Part shown: positions 27,863 to 36,469 of the stretch, piece after piece | How positions within the stretch are numbered: position 1 is the stretch's first letter | How the letters are laid out: each line of letters begins with the position of its first letter | Virus record (IMG/VR): IMGVR_UViG_3300003937_000343 | Location: 1-64,000 of that record | Source of the DNA: a virus | Strand: one strand, 5' to 3' | Length of the DNA: 64,000 nucleotides | Program-made: the position numbers and the translations under genes | The notes under the pieces: generated by a model | Databases searched by the model: none | What the model was told of the DNA's origin: nothing | Seen by the model: only the letters and a program-made list of their open reading frames with translations

Positions 27863-28742
27863 AGTAATAGGTTTTGGAGATAGTTTTACTGCAGGTGAGG
27901 GGTGGAATTCAAACGAGGAATTAAGAATTATTAATAAAGATGATTCTATGTGGATAGACACAAGAATATCAACACCATCTGGAAAAGAGTGGTTAGTTTC
28001 TATTAAAGAACAACGAGATAAGTATAAGGAGTGGGAATTACCATTTCATTTAGCTAATGTTAAACATCCAAAAAATTTCCAATTAAATTTACCAAAACTT
28101 TTAGAATTAAGTAGAAGACATTCTTGGGTAAGACATTTAGCAGATAGTTTTGGAGTAGAATGGGAAAACTTTGGTTTGAGTGGTGAAAACAATTATAATA
28201 TACTCAATACTATTTTTAAAAATAAATTACTTCTTAATGAAAATAGTTTAGTTGTTATAATGTGGAGTTCTTCATTAAGAGAGAAACTTCATTTTTTTCC
28301 TAAAGAAGAACAAGATTTTTTATTTTGGAGTAAAGATTTATTAGAAAAACAACCAGAAAGATTTATTGATAGTGGTGATGGATTTTGGAAAGAATATAGA
28401 AAATATTTTTTAGTTAATTTATACGATGAAGATTATTTTGAATATTTACAGTTAAATTATATTGAATTACTTTCAAAGTGGTTCGAGTGGAATAACATAC
28501 CTTATGTTATGTGTAATGCATTTGAATCAATTATACCAAATAAAAGAAAATTTAAAAATTACTACAAACAAAATAGTTCTTTGTTTGAAGACTTGAGAAA
28601 AACAAATAAAACAGATATATGGCAAGATGAAACAACAGAAGTTCCTAAATATCATTCTTATTCACACCATCCTAATGAAAAGGGATATATGATAATATCT
28701 GATTTATTGAAAAACTTTATAGAAGAGAATAATATTTTATGA
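27849..28742 (+). CDS. SGNH hydrolase/acyltransferase-like protein 1 (297 aa)
   Basis: Block I is GFGDSFTAGEG with the nucleophile Ser in GDS; a G-x-N-like FGLSGENNYNIL and a late HSYSHHPNEKGY (the H-x-x-H/GY block V pattern) complete the SGNH set. Such enzymes cleave or move acyl groups, often acetyl groups on glycans. AGAGG precedes the start. It is one of six SGNH-like genes in this island (also 32049, 35625, 36470, 45414, 46195). The next gene starts in its ATGA overlap. The acyl substrate is unknown. Confidence 0.72.
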   Translation: MIINKVIGFGDSFTAGEGWNSNEELRIINKDDSMWIDTRISTPSGKEWLVSIKEQRDKYKEWELPFHLANVKHPKNFQLNLPKLLELSRRHSWVRHLADSFGVEWENFGLSGENNYNILNTIFKNKLLLNENSLVVIMWSSSLREKLHFFPKEEQDFLFWSKDLLEKQPERFIDSGDGFWKEYRKYFLVNLYDEDYFEYLQLNYIELLSKWFEWNNIPYVMCNAFESIIPNKRKFKNYYKQNSSLFEDLRKTNKTDIWQDETTEVPKYHSYSHHPNEKGYMIISDLLKNFIEENNIL

Positions 28743-29821
28743 TAGAAACATATCTTTATAATGAAGAAGATCCAAAATTTACATTGAAAAGATATTTTCA
28801 TCGCGGATATCATATTCATGAGGATAATCGATATGATAATATACATAGGTATTTAAAAAAGTATAAAGACACTAAACAGAAAGTTTGTTTAATTATAAAT
28901 GATTCTTATATTTTACCTTGTATGGAGTTGATTTTTAGAGAAAAATTAACATCTAAATATGAGCATATTATCGTTTATATGCCTGAGGCCTATTGGGATA
29001 CTTTTAATGATTCTAAAACCTTACAGAATAAAATTGATAAAATAGATGATAGCGAAAAAATAACAATTATATTTAATTTTTTTTGTGATAGTCCATTTGA
29101 TTTAAAAAATATAAATTATATAACAACAGTTGGGTGTTTTGGTTCAATAACAAAACTTTATTTAAATAGGTATAAATTTAAGTCTTTAAAAGAGAATTAT
29201 AATAATATAAAATATAATGTTATATCTAAATTTGGTAGACCAAGTGGAGAAAAATTATTCGTATATGAAAAAGTTAAAGATTTTGATAACTTTATTTATA
29301 GTATAAATTCTGCAGATAAAGTTAGTTATTCGGATGTAGGTAATAATGTAGTAGTAAAAAAATTCCCATCAGAAATAAATGCTAAGAGAAATTTTAGATC
29401 AACAACATTACCAATGGAAGATTTTCAATCTGCATCTGAAATTGTAGTTGAGACAAGATTTTCAACATTTGAAGATGGTAAAAGGTTAGTTACCAATACA
29501 GAAAAAACTTTAAAGGGATTTATGTTTAAACGGCCTTTATTTTTATTTGCACAACCAGAATCATATCCATATTTAAAACAATATGGATTTAAATTTCCTA
29601 AATTCTTCGGATATGATAGTGGTAATGCAACACTATATAGGGGAGAATTAAAAACGGAACTTTTTAATATGATTGAAAAAGTTTGTAATATGAATACATC
29701 AGATTTATTAGATATGTTTATTGCGGAAGAAGATGTGTGGGAACATAATTATGATAATTTACATTCTTTTATAGAGTTACATGATAGTAGGATAGAAAAT
29801 GTTTTTAAAAAAGTGGTATAA
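28739..29821 (+). CDS. Glycosyltransferase-like protein of the TEKxxKP family, member 1 (360 aa)
   Basis: The C-terminal third carries the window's recurring signature TEKTLKGFMF..P.FLFAQPESYPYLKQYGFKFP, then a HN-containing helix. The same arrangement occurs at 33366, 41158 and 44073, where it reads TEKxxKPF. The pattern resembles the C-terminal donor-binding half of GT-B inverting transferases such as the GT10 fucosyltransferases (TEKxxxAL), but that is my inference. Here KP is changed to KG. The N-terminal ~200 residues are K/N/Y/I-rich and unrecognised. It is the last gene before the leader RNA at 29850. Confidence 0.5.
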   Translation: MIETYLYNEEDPKFTLKRYFHRGYHIHEDNRYDNIHRYLKKYKDTKQKVCLIINDSYILPCMELIFREKLTSKYEHIIVYMPEAYWDTFNDSKTLQNKIDKIDDSEKITIIFNFFCDSPFDLKNINYITTVGCFGSITKLYLNRYKFKSLKENYNNIKYNVISKFGRPSGEKLFVYEKVKDFDNFIYSINSADKVSYSDVGNNVVVKKFPSEINAKRNFRSTTLPMEDFQSASEIVVETRFSTFEDGKRLVTNTEKTLKGFMFKRPLFLFAQPESYPYLKQYGFKFPKFFGYDSGNATLYRGELKTELFNMIEKVCNMNTSDLLDMFIAEEDVWEHNYDNLHSFIELHDSRIENVFKKVV

Positions 29822-29835
29822 AATGTGTAGTATAG

Positions 29836-29846
29836 TATATTTATAT
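29836..29846 (+). promoter_or_regulatory. Recurrent intergenic motif, candidate promoter for the leader RNA and sugar operon
   Basis: TATATTTATAT lies after the stop at 29821 and just before the structured leader. If it works as a -10-type element, the transcript would begin close to 29850, exactly at the foot of the first stem. Inferred. Confidence 0.5.
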
Positions 29847-29849
29847 ATG

Positions 29850-29983
29850 AAGTCTTGTAGAGATAACACGGGTAACCAATCCTGAAAGTCCAAACCCTCT
29901 ACAATGTAGACTATAAACATGGGTGGCATTTAAGTAGTTTTATTATACTAAATGCCTCTAATTAACTTGGAGGCTTTTTTTTT
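29850..29983 (+). ncRNA. Structured leader RNA, candidate riboswitch or attenuator, upstream of rmlC
   Basis: Three elements are visible. Stem 1: bases 29855-29862 (TTGTAGAG) pair perfectly with 29897-29904 (CTCTACAA), extended by GTC/GAC outside (29852-29854 with 29909-29911), enclosing a C/A/G-rich unpaired core. Stem 2: GCATTTA (29926-29932) pairs with TAAATGC (29949-29955), extended by GTA/TAC. Stem 3 is the terminator at 29954-29974. Stems 2 and 3 share two bases, so they may compete. No open reading frame fills this gap, and the G+C of the core is higher than the flanks. The layout matches transcription-attenuating riboswitches. The ligand and family are not known to me. Confidence 0.6.
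29954..29983 (+). terminator. Intrinsic terminator abutting the rmlC start codon
   Basis: GCCTC (29954-29958) pairs with GAGGC (29970-29974) around an 11-base loop, followed by nine T residues that run straight into the ATG at 29984. The GGAGG ribosome binding site of rmlC (29969-29973) is part of the 3' arm, so forming the hairpin would both stop transcription and hide the ribosome site. Confidence 0.8.
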
Positions 29984-30487
29984 ATGTTCAAAAGTAACAT
30001 AACACAGTCAGATATATTACCAGAGGTAAGGGTTTTTGAACCAAAACCATTTCACGACTATCGTGGTGAGATGTGGTCATTTTGGGAATCAACATACGAC
30101 ACTCCAAAAGAAAAAATATCTAAATTTACTCGTTCTCGTAAGAATGTACTACGAGGATTACATGGCGATGATGTAACATGGAAACATATTAGTTGTGTGT
30201 GGGGTGAAATATATTTAGTTGTTGTGGATTATAGAGAAGATAGCCCAAATTATTTAAAGTGGGATAGTTTTTTAATATCAGATAGAAATCATAAAAGTGT
30301 TTTAGTTCCACCAAGTTTTTTAAATGGACATTTATGTTTATCAGACGAATGTTTATTTCATTATACACAATCTTATCCAAAAAAATATATTGATGCACCA
30401 GAGCAAATTTCAGTCAAATGGAACGACCCAATGTTAAAAATAGATTGGCCAATAGATAATCCAATATTAAGTGGGAGAGACAAATGA
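29984..30487 (+). CDS. rmlC: dTDP-4-dehydrorhamnose 3,5-epimerase-like (RmlC family)
   Basis: The cupin sequence follows RmlC closely: FHDYRGEMWSFWE, SRKNVLRGLHGD with the catalytic-type His at 60, KHISCVWGEIYLVVVDYREDSPNY, SVLVPPSFLNGHLCLS, Y-rich core, and the closing VKWNDPMLKIDWP and LSGRD. The enzyme converts dTDP-4-keto-6-deoxyglucose to its 3,5-epimer, as in rhamnose and related deoxysugars. At 167 aa it is slightly shorter than typical (about 180). Its ribosome site lies inside the terminator stem described above, implying RNA-level control. It overlaps the next gene by four bases. Confidence 0.85.
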   Translation: MFKSNITQSDILPEVRVFEPKPFHDYRGEMWSFWESTYDTPKEKISKFTRSRKNVLRGLHGDDVTWKHISCVWGEIYLVVVDYREDSPNYLKWDSFLISDRNHKSVLVPPSFLNGHLCLSDECLFHYTQSYPKKYIDAPEQISVKWNDPMLKIDWPIDNPILSGRDK

Positions 30488-30903
30488 GTAAAGAAAGAAA
30501 ATATTTACCAACAATAGAAGATTTAATTGATAGATTATCAATTTTTCAATTGAAAGAAGTTAAGATACCAGAACATAAAGAAAAGTATGCAAAAGATATA
30601 CATGATATATTGAATGATATTGATATAATCTTAGATGAGAGTCCTGGTAAAGTTGATGCTAAATTACTTAGAGCAGTAATTGTATTAGCACAAATGAATG
30701 CACACATTTGGTATAATGAATCAGATGTAAGAAATGGTGTAAAGGGTAGTGATAATTTATTATTAACTCATGGGTTAAATGGAATTAGAAATACAGCAAA
30801 GAATTTTATTACTGATATCTTGGGTGGTAGAAAAGACCACAAGATAGATTGTTTAGCATCAGATTTCAAAGATTGGGAAGTAAGTTGGGAAGATGAAGTT
30901 TAA
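30484..30903 (+). CDS. Hypothetical helical protein (139 aa)
   Basis: GGGAGAG precedes the ATGA-overlapping start. The protein is helical and acidic, beginning KYLPTIEDLIDRLSIFQLKEVKIPEHKEKY, with a long middle helix (IDIILDESPG..AKLLRAVIVLAQMNAHIWYNE) and an acidic end. I associate this pattern with conserved small proteins of T4-like cyanophages but cannot name a function. It overlaps the DUF2061-type membrane protein by 11 bases. Confidence 0.65.
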   Translation: MSKERKYLPTIEDLIDRLSIFQLKEVKIPEHKEKYAKDIHDILNDIDIILDESPGKVDAKLLRAVIVLAQMNAHIWYNESDVRNGVKGSDNLLLTHGLNGIRNTAKNFITDILGGRKDHKIDCLASDFKDWEVSWEDEV

Positions 30904-31105
30904 AGAAACAAGAGCTCGTTCTATACGAAAATCAATTGGTTGGAGAGTGATAGCATTCAGTAATTCTTGGGTGGTTTTATCATTTGGATTAACAGAAAAA
31001 GCATTTTGGAATGCTGTAATAATGAATCTTACAGGTATAGTTTTTTTCTATCTATACGAAAGATTTTGGAATAAAATAGATAGTGGGAAGTATAATGAAA
31101 TATAA
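30893..31105 (+). CDS. DUF2061-type small membrane protein (70 aa)
   Basis: The N-terminal ETRARSIRKSIGWRVIAFSNSWVVLSF and C-terminal YERFWNKI pattern match DUF2061, a family of two-helix inner-membrane proteins. Two hydrophobic stretches are visible (residues ~16-32 and ~37-55). In bacteria these genes often sit beside sulfate or nucleotide-sugar metabolism genes, here beside rmlC and a PLP enzyme. The function is unknown. Confidence 0.72.
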   Translation: MKFKETRARSIRKSIGWRVIAFSNSWVVLSFGLTEKAFWNAVIMNLTGIVFFYLYERFWNKIDSGKYNEI

Positions 31106-31116
31106 TAAAATTTGGA

Positions 31117-32052
31117 ATGAGTTCTATGAGGGTTATGGAAAAATATGATATTCAAAAAGGTTTTGATAAAGAGGGTTATATGATGAAAGGTTCGAGACCA
31201 ATACCAGACAAACAATCTTATGAATTCATTAGAGATAATATAAATGGTAATTGTTTATATAAACCAAATTTAATTCAAGATTATTGTAATATATATTCAG
31301 AGTGGATACTATCATCTAAATTAAATAAGTTACATAATCTTGATAAATTTAAATCTAAAAAATTTGTACATGGTACTTCACAATCATTTGATTTTTTTTA
31401 TTTAATGAATCACAAGAAAAGATTTAGAATATTTAAAGGTGATTTTATGTATCATCAAATTATGTTTAGAAGTGGGTATGATTGGAAATATATTGATGAG
31501 GAAGAAATTAAAAAAGATGATGTTGTAATATTTTCAGTTCCATTTTCAGATTTTGGTGATTTACATCCACAAACAGATATAGTATTAGATAGGTGTGATG
31601 AGTTAGGAGTTCCTGTTTTTATAGATTGTGCTTATATGGTTATGTCTCGTGATATAGAATTTGATTTTGATAGGAAATGTATTGTGGGAATTGCTTTTAG
31701 TTTAAGTAAAGGATTTTATGGAGCAGAACATTTACGAGTAGGTATACGATTTACAAGAGAAGATATAGATGATCCCGTAGATGTTTTTAATAGTTATGAA
31801 ATGGTAAGCTATATTTCGTGTGATATTGGAATAAAATTATTTCAGAATTTTGAAACAGATTATATACAAAATAAATACCATGAAAAACAAATACAAGTAT
31901 GTAGTGATTTGTTTATAGAACCAACCAATTGTGTAATATTTGGGATAACAGATGAAACACATTTAAAATTTGGTGATTATGATAGAGGAACAAGACGGCG
32001 AAGAGTTTGTATATCTAATTTAATAGGTGATATGAACCCATTAAAGATATGA
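31117..32052 (+). CDS. PLP-dependent aminotransferase-like (fold type I) protein (311 aa)
   Basis: VPVFIDCAYMVMSRDI contains the Asp-x-Ala-Tyr motif that holds the cofactor ring nitrogen, and VGIAFSLSKGFYGAEHLRVGI holds the candidate Schiff-base lysine (SLSKGF). This is the core of fold-type I aminotransferases; the full family has ~370-400 residues, so it is short at both ends. Sugar aminotransferases of this fold would fit the adjacent RmlC-type gene, but the substrate is not shown. The start is uncertain: later in-frame ATGs at 31126 and 31135 are possible, the last following GAGGG. Confidence 0.68.
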   Translation: MSSMRVMEKYDIQKGFDKEGYMMKGSRPIPDKQSYEFIRDNINGNCLYKPNLIQDYCNIYSEWILSSKLNKLHNLDKFKSKKFVHGTSQSFDFFYLMNHKKRFRIFKGDFMYHQIMFRSGYDWKYIDEEEIKKDDVVIFSVPFSDFGDLHPQTDIVLDRCDELGVPVFIDCAYMVMSRDIEFDFDRKCIVGIAFSLSKGFYGAEHLRVGIRFTREDIDDPVDVFNSYEMVSYISCDIGIKLFQNFETDYIQNKYHEKQIQVCSDLFIEPTNCVIFGITDETHLKFGDYDRGTRRRRVCISNLIGDMNPLKI

Positions 32053-32771
32053 GTAAATTACATATATTTGGTTGTTCACATTGTTACCCATCATGCGGCA
32101 GTAACAATTTTTGGGGAACTTTGTTAGCAGAAAAATTAAATTTGACTTTATGTTATAAAGTTGGAATTGTGTCTCGTGGGGCTAATTCTATTTTATTGGA
32201 TTTACAAAAAAGAATTTTACTTGGAGAAATAAATAGGGGAGATGTGGCTATATGGAATACATCTTATTGTTTAAGAACAGATATTGTTGAACTTAATGGA
32301 GAAATACATGGAGAACAGTATCCAGTAAAGTATATTCCGAAAAGATTTTGGAAACCTACTAACTTACTTTTTAATAAATGGTATTTACAAACTGCTATGG
32401 GATATGAATTATTAAAATTAAAAGGAATAGAAACATATCAATGGGTTTTAGACCCTTTAAAAACTTTACAAAATATGCAACATAGGTTTGGATCCTCAAA
32501 TATAAATGGGTCGTATACAACTGATTCAATATCAAAATTGGAAACGACAATACCAGCGGAACAAAAGTATATTAATAAATGGGAAAATTTAATACAACTT
32601 CCACTTTCTGAACATAAAGAAATTGATTGTTGGTCAAAATGGATTGAAGCACATAGTCTTAATCCAGATGATTTGCATTTAGATAAAAGTGGGCATTTAA
32701 AATTTACAAATATATTTTATGATCAGATAGTGAAATATAGAGAGAAAAATAATGATAAAAAATTTAGATAA
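32049..32771 (+). CDS. SGNH-like hydrolase protein 2 (240 aa)
   Basis: The opening IFGCSHCYPSCGSNNFWG replaces GDS by GCSH but keeps the family's Gly-Cys/Asp-Ser geometry; VSRGANSIL supplies the G-x-N block and LNPDDLHLDKSGHLKF is the C-terminal D-x-H block. Of the six SGNH paralogues this is one of the shortest. Overlaps by four bases with the PLP gene and by 20 with the thiamine-enzyme gene. Confidence 0.66.
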   Translation: MSKLHIFGCSHCYPSCGSNNFWGTLLAEKLNLTLCYKVGIVSRGANSILLDLQKRILLGEINRGDVAIWNTSYCLRTDIVELNGEIHGEQYPVKYIPKRFWKPTNLLFNKWYLQTAMGYELLKLKGIETYQWVLDPLKTLQNMQHRFGSSNINGSYTTDSISKLETTIPAEQKYINKWENLIQLPLSEHKEIDCWSKWIEAHSLNPDDLHLDKSGHLKFTNIFYDQIVKYREKNNDKKFR

Positions 32772-33381
32772 ATATAAAAAGGTACGAGATGTTAACTTAA
32801 CTATTGATAATTTAATTGATTTTGAAAGTGATATAGTTAAACATTGGGAAGGTGGAGATATTCATGCTCCAGTACATCTATCAAATGGAAATGAAGAACA
32901 AGTGATTGAAATATTTTCTCGTATTAGTTATGATGATCATATTTTTTCAACCTGGCGTTCACATTATCATGCATTGTGTCATGGTATATCTCCTGTTTGG
33001 GTGAAGAATGAAGTTTTAGAGGGAAGGTCTATTACAATTTGTAATCTTGACCACAATTTTTATTCATCAGCAATCGTTACGGGTATATTACCAATCGCTC
33101 TCGGAACTGCCATTGGATTAAAGAAACAAAAATCAAAACAAAAAGTGTGGTGTTTTGTTGGTGATATGACTTTTGAAACAGGTATTTTTTATGAGTGTCA
33201 TAAATATGCACGAAATTTTGATTTACCTTTATATTTTGTGGTTGAGGATAACGGAGTTTCCACACAAACACCAACGAAGGCAACTTGGAATAAAAAAAGA
33301 GATATACCAGATGATGTAATTTATTATAATTATGAATCTAAATATCCACACTACGGGACGGGCAAATGGGTAATATTTTAA
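32752..33381 (+). CDS. Thiamine-diphosphate enzyme, E1-alpha-type PP domain only (209 aa)
   Basis: The sequence follows the E1-alpha subunit of 2-oxo acid dehydrogenases: GGDIHAPVHLSNGNEE, DHIFSTWRSHYHALCHG, GITPIALGTAIGLKK-like core and the thiamine-binding motif from GD (D138) to VVEDN (N167). It ends at about residue 209, where normal E1-alpha proteins continue to 320 or more. The partner Pyr-domain subunit is at 40635. Together they form a minimal two-chain enzyme like sulfopyruvate or phosphonopyruvate decarboxylase subunits. The reaction is not determined. Confidence 0.8.
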   Translation: MIKNLDKYKKVRDVNLTIDNLIDFESDIVKHWEGGDIHAPVHLSNGNEEQVIEIFSRISYDDHIFSTWRSHYHALCHGISPVWVKNEVLEGRSITICNLDHNFYSSAIVTGILPIALGTAIGLKKQKSKQKVWCFVGDMTFETGIFYECHKYARNFDLPLYFVVEDNGVSTQTPTKATWNKKRDIPDDVIYYNYESKYPHYGTGKWVIF

Positions 33382-34694
33382 ATTTTATTTTTGAAGATAT
33401 AAAAAATCCGAATGGATATGGTACACGCGAATGGCAAGCTTCCGCTATATACAATTGGATTAAAGATAGATTAATTCATCACAATTTATCTATAAATAAT
33501 AATATTGCATGTACATCAAATTATGAAATAAGAGAAGATTGTAATAATATATTTTTATTGGAATGCACTCATGAATTGAGAGATTTGTGGTGTACAGAAA
33601 GAGTTTCAACTTCTAAAACAATATATAATACTTTTCCTGATAAGTTTAAAAAATTAATACAAAGTGGTAAAGTAAAATTATTAATAGCTTGCGTATCAGA
33701 AGCAACTACAAATTTGGATCACTTTGAGGTTGAAGTTGAAAAATTTTGTAAAGTTCATTCTATTCCAATTGATTCTTTACTTTTTACTGATGGAAATATG
33801 TTAATTGAAAAATGTAAAAAAATAAAAGGATTTTATACACCACATTTTATTTATGATTGTTCTGCTAATATATCACAGTTAATTAAAAAGAGAATTAAGT
33901 TTTATGAATTTAGTCCAACACTTCCAACTATTAGTGAATCTGAAAATAAATTAGATAGGGATTATTACTTTTTAAGTTTGAATAAAAATTGGAGAGATCA
34001 TAGAGCTTTATTAGGATGTTATTTTATAGAAAAAAATGATGATAGAATTTTGTGGAGTTTTTGTTGTAGACAAGGTGAACATATTGATACTCAATTATTA
34101 CCCAGACATAAATTATTATATAATAATAATGTGAGAGAGTTGAATAGACTGATACCAAAATTAATAATACCACGAGAAATAGAGAAATTGGAAGAGTTGA
34201 AGAAAATTCCAGATGTTACTCAAAGGTATCTTATAGATAAAGTATCTGATTTTGCACATTCATATCTTGGTTCACATGATAGGGAATTATATTTAAATTC
34301 TTATTTTCAAATTGTAACAGAAACCGAATTCCCAAATAGTGGTACTATTTTCTTTACAGAAAAAATTATGAAACCATTAATGAATTTACAACCATTTATA
34401 GTTATAACTTCAAGTGGATTTATAAAATCACTTAAATCATTGGGATTCAAAACATATGATGGATTATTTGATGAAAGTTATGATGATATTGAAAATAGGT
34501 GGGAGAGATTTGATTTTATAATAAAAGAGATTGATAAAATTTTATCAAAATCTCCAGAAGAAGTGCGAGATTTATATGAAAAATATTTTGAAATTTGTGT
34601 TTATAATAGAAATCATTTAATACAAAATTTTAATTTAGGTCATTCAAAACATTATGATAAATTATGTGAAGAAATTTTAGGAGAAATACAATGA
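33366..34694 (+). CDS. Glycosyltransferase-like protein of the TEKxxKP family, member 2 (442 aa)
   Basis: Near residue 330 FFTEKIMKPLMNLQPFIVITSSGFIKSLKSLGFKTYDGLFDESYD gives the fullest version of the family signature. A mid-protein LSLNKNWRDHRALLGCYF matches the N-R/K-x-x-R-x-HR element also seen at 41158 and 44073. N-terminal ~190 residues are variable. The pattern suggests an inverting GT-B enzyme; GT10-type is possible. Overlaps E1-alpha by 16 bases and the next SDR by four. Confidence 0.55.
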   Translation: MGNILNFIFEDIKNPNGYGTREWQASAIYNWIKDRLIHHNLSINNNIACTSNYEIREDCNNIFLLECTHELRDLWCTERVSTSKTIYNTFPDKFKKLIQSGKVKLLIACVSEATTNLDHFEVEVEKFCKVHSIPIDSLLFTDGNMLIEKCKKIKGFYTPHFIYDCSANISQLIKKRIKFYEFSPTLPTISESENKLDRDYYFLSLNKNWRDHRALLGCYFIEKNDDRILWSFCCRQGEHIDTQLLPRHKLLYNNNVRELNRLIPKLIIPREIEKLEELKKIPDVTQRYLIDKVSDFAHSYLGSHDRELYLNSYFQIVTETEFPNSGTIFFTEKIMKPLMNLQPFIVITSSGFIKSLKSLGFKTYDGLFDESYDDIENRWERFDFIIKEIDKILSKSPEEVRDLYEKYFEICVYNRNHLIQNFNLGHSKHYDKLCEEILGEIQ

Positions 34695-35635
34695 GTAAAA
34701 AAGTATTAATTACAGGTGCAGTTGGTATGGTAGGACAGTATCTTGTTAAGAAATGTGTTGATAGGGGATATTTTGTTAGAGCAACTGATATTAGAGATAA
34801 TGATGTATTTGCAAATATTTGTAAAAGTCATCACGGACAATTTGAGTTTGTAAAAGCAGACTTGAGAAATTTTAGTGAGAGTAAAGAAGTAGTAAAGGAT
34901 ATGGATGTAGTATTTCATGTTGCAGGAGTTAAAGGTTCACCAAAAAGAGCTATGGAACAACCAAATGATTACTTCACACCAATTTTACAATTTAATACTA
35001 ATATGATGGAAGCTGCAAGGTTAGAAGAAGTTGAGTGGTATGTTTATACAAGTACAAATGGAGTTTATGCACCAGCGGATAGAATGAGAGAAGATGATGT
35101 GTGGAAATCATTTCCATCCGATAATGATAAATTTGCAGGATGGGCAAAGAGGATAGGAGAACTACAGGCAGAATGTTATAAAGTACATTATGGATTAGAA
35201 AATATTTCTATTGTTAGGCCCGCTAATATTTATGGTAGAGGTGATAACTTTGGTAAAGATTCTATGGTAATTCCATCAATCATAAAAAGAATATGTGATG
35301 GGGAGAATCCATTAGTATGTTGGGGTGATGGTACACCAACAAGAGATTTTATTCATGCAAGTGATATTGCCGATGGAATGTTATTATGTTATGATAAAAA
35401 AATAACAGAACCTATTAATTTAGGAAGTGGTAATGGATTTACAATTAAAAAATTAGTAGAAACTATTGCAGAAGTTTATGGAAAAGATGTTCCAATTGAA
35501 TGGGATTCAACTAAACCAAATGGTGATCCTATTAGATTGATGGATACTACAAGAGCTAATGGTTATGGGTTTTATACAAAAGTAAAATTGCGAGATGGAA
35601 TTAAAGAAGTTATGGAGTATTATAATGAAAAATAA
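34691..35635 (+). CDS. Extended SDR NAD-dependent epimerase/dehydratase, non-canonical active site (314 aa)
   Basis: Rossmann motif TGAVGMVGQ, then FVKADLRN, DVVFHVAG, YTSTNGVYAP, RPANIYGRGDN and RDFIHASDIADGM mark an extended SDR nucleotide-sugar epimerase/dehydratase. The usual Tyr-x-x-x-Lys reads AGWAK: the lysine is kept but the tyrosine position is Ala (a Phe precedes it). Related enzymes with a GWAKR motif exist, so it may use a different catalytic base. AGGAG precedes the start and it overlaps the next gene by 11 bases. Confidence 0.8.
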   Translation: MSKKVLITGAVGMVGQYLVKKCVDRGYFVRATDIRDNDVFANICKSHHGQFEFVKADLRNFSESKEVVKDMDVVFHVAGVKGSPKRAMEQPNDYFTPILQFNTNMMEAARLEEVEWYVYTSTNGVYAPADRMREDDVWKSFPSDNDKFAGWAKRIGELQAECYKVHYGLENISIVRPANIYGRGDNFGKDSMVIPSIIKRICDGENPLVCWGDGTPTRDFIHASDIADGMLLCYDKKITEPINLGSGNGFTIKKLVETIAEVYGKDVPIEWDSTKPNGDPIRLMDTTRANGYGFYTKVKLRDGIKEVMEYYNEK

Positions 35636-36467
35636 GGCTTATTTTTATGGAAGTTCATTTACTTGGGGGCATGGATTATGGTTATTTGATTTTGATGGAT
35701 ATCATAAAGAAATTTTTAATAGACCCGATTTTGATTGGAATAACATATTATTGCCTCGTTTGGATATATGGGAATCTGATATAAAACACTTCGATCCCCG
35801 CGGTGGAGAACGGGGACATTCGAGAGAATGGAAATCAAGAAAGTTTGGCAGGGAGAATAGAGTTTCTAAATTACTTTCTAATCATTATGGGTTAGAGGAA
35901 GTAAATAGGGCTAAATCTGGAGGACTCATAGCAGAAACCGTAATAATGATGAATGAAGAAAAAAATTGGGAAAATGTAGGACTTCTATCTATTGAGTTTT
36001 ATGGAGTTGGAAGATATAAATCTGTAACAACATCCGCTAGCGAAACGGTAACACTAACACCTACAGAGATTGAGGATTATATCGAGAATTCAGAGGATGA
36101 TTATTGGCCAGAAATATTAAAAAATTGGGTGATTAATTTTGATTATGATTTTGAACTTAAAACTCAATTACAAAAATTAGAAGAACAATTAGAGAAAATG
36201 GAAAAATTTAATATACCAACTGTTATACATTTTTGGGAGTCTTATGATATAGTAGATATAAAAAATATAATATTAGATTATCCATTAGTAGATAAATATA
36301 CTATGAATAAAGATGAGAGCATTAAAGAATGGGCAAAAAATAGATATCAAATTCATGATGAACATCCATACTATAATAAAAGTATAGGTAAAAGAGATGA
36401 ACACTTGGGAGTAAAAGGACATAAAGAATTATTTAAAAGAATTAAAAATTATTTAGGAGAAATTTGA
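35625..36467 (+). CDS. SGNH-like hydrolase protein 3 (280 aa)
   Basis: The start at 35625 is chosen because GGAG precedes it; the upstream 35595 ATG lies inside the SDR gene. Block I is FYGSSFTWGHG, a middle RAKSGGLIAET matches the oxyanion block, and DEHLGVKGHKELF is the C-terminal D-x-H-x-x-x-x-GH block. Charged W/E-rich middle. Same family as the next gene. The ATGA-overlap with the SDR gene shows translational coupling. Confidence 0.66.
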   Translation: MKNKAYFYGSSFTWGHGLWLFDFDGYHKEIFNRPDFDWNNILLPRLDIWESDIKHFDPRGGERGHSREWKSRKFGRENRVSKLLSNHYGLEEVNRAKSGGLIAETVIMMNEEKNWENVGLLSIEFYGVGRYKSVTTSASETVTLTPTEIEDYIENSEDDYWPEILKNWVINFDYDFELKTQLQKLEEQLEKMEKFNIPTVIHFWESYDIVDIKNIILDYPLVDKYTMNKDESIKEWAKNRYQIHDEHPYYNKSIGKRDEHLGVKGHKELFKRIKNYLGEI

Positions 36468-36469
36468 AG

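Noticed and set aside
29836-29846. A T4-type late promoter TATAAATA in the + orientation
   Set aside because: The conserved intergenic element reads ATATTTAT, the complement (not the reverse complement) of that motif, so it is not a T4 late promoter as such.
29850-29983. Hammerhead or other self-cleaving ribozyme, or a tRNA-like element, in the leader
   Set aside because: No CUGAUGA/GAAA core and no cloverleaf; the stem plus terminator layout fits attenuation better.
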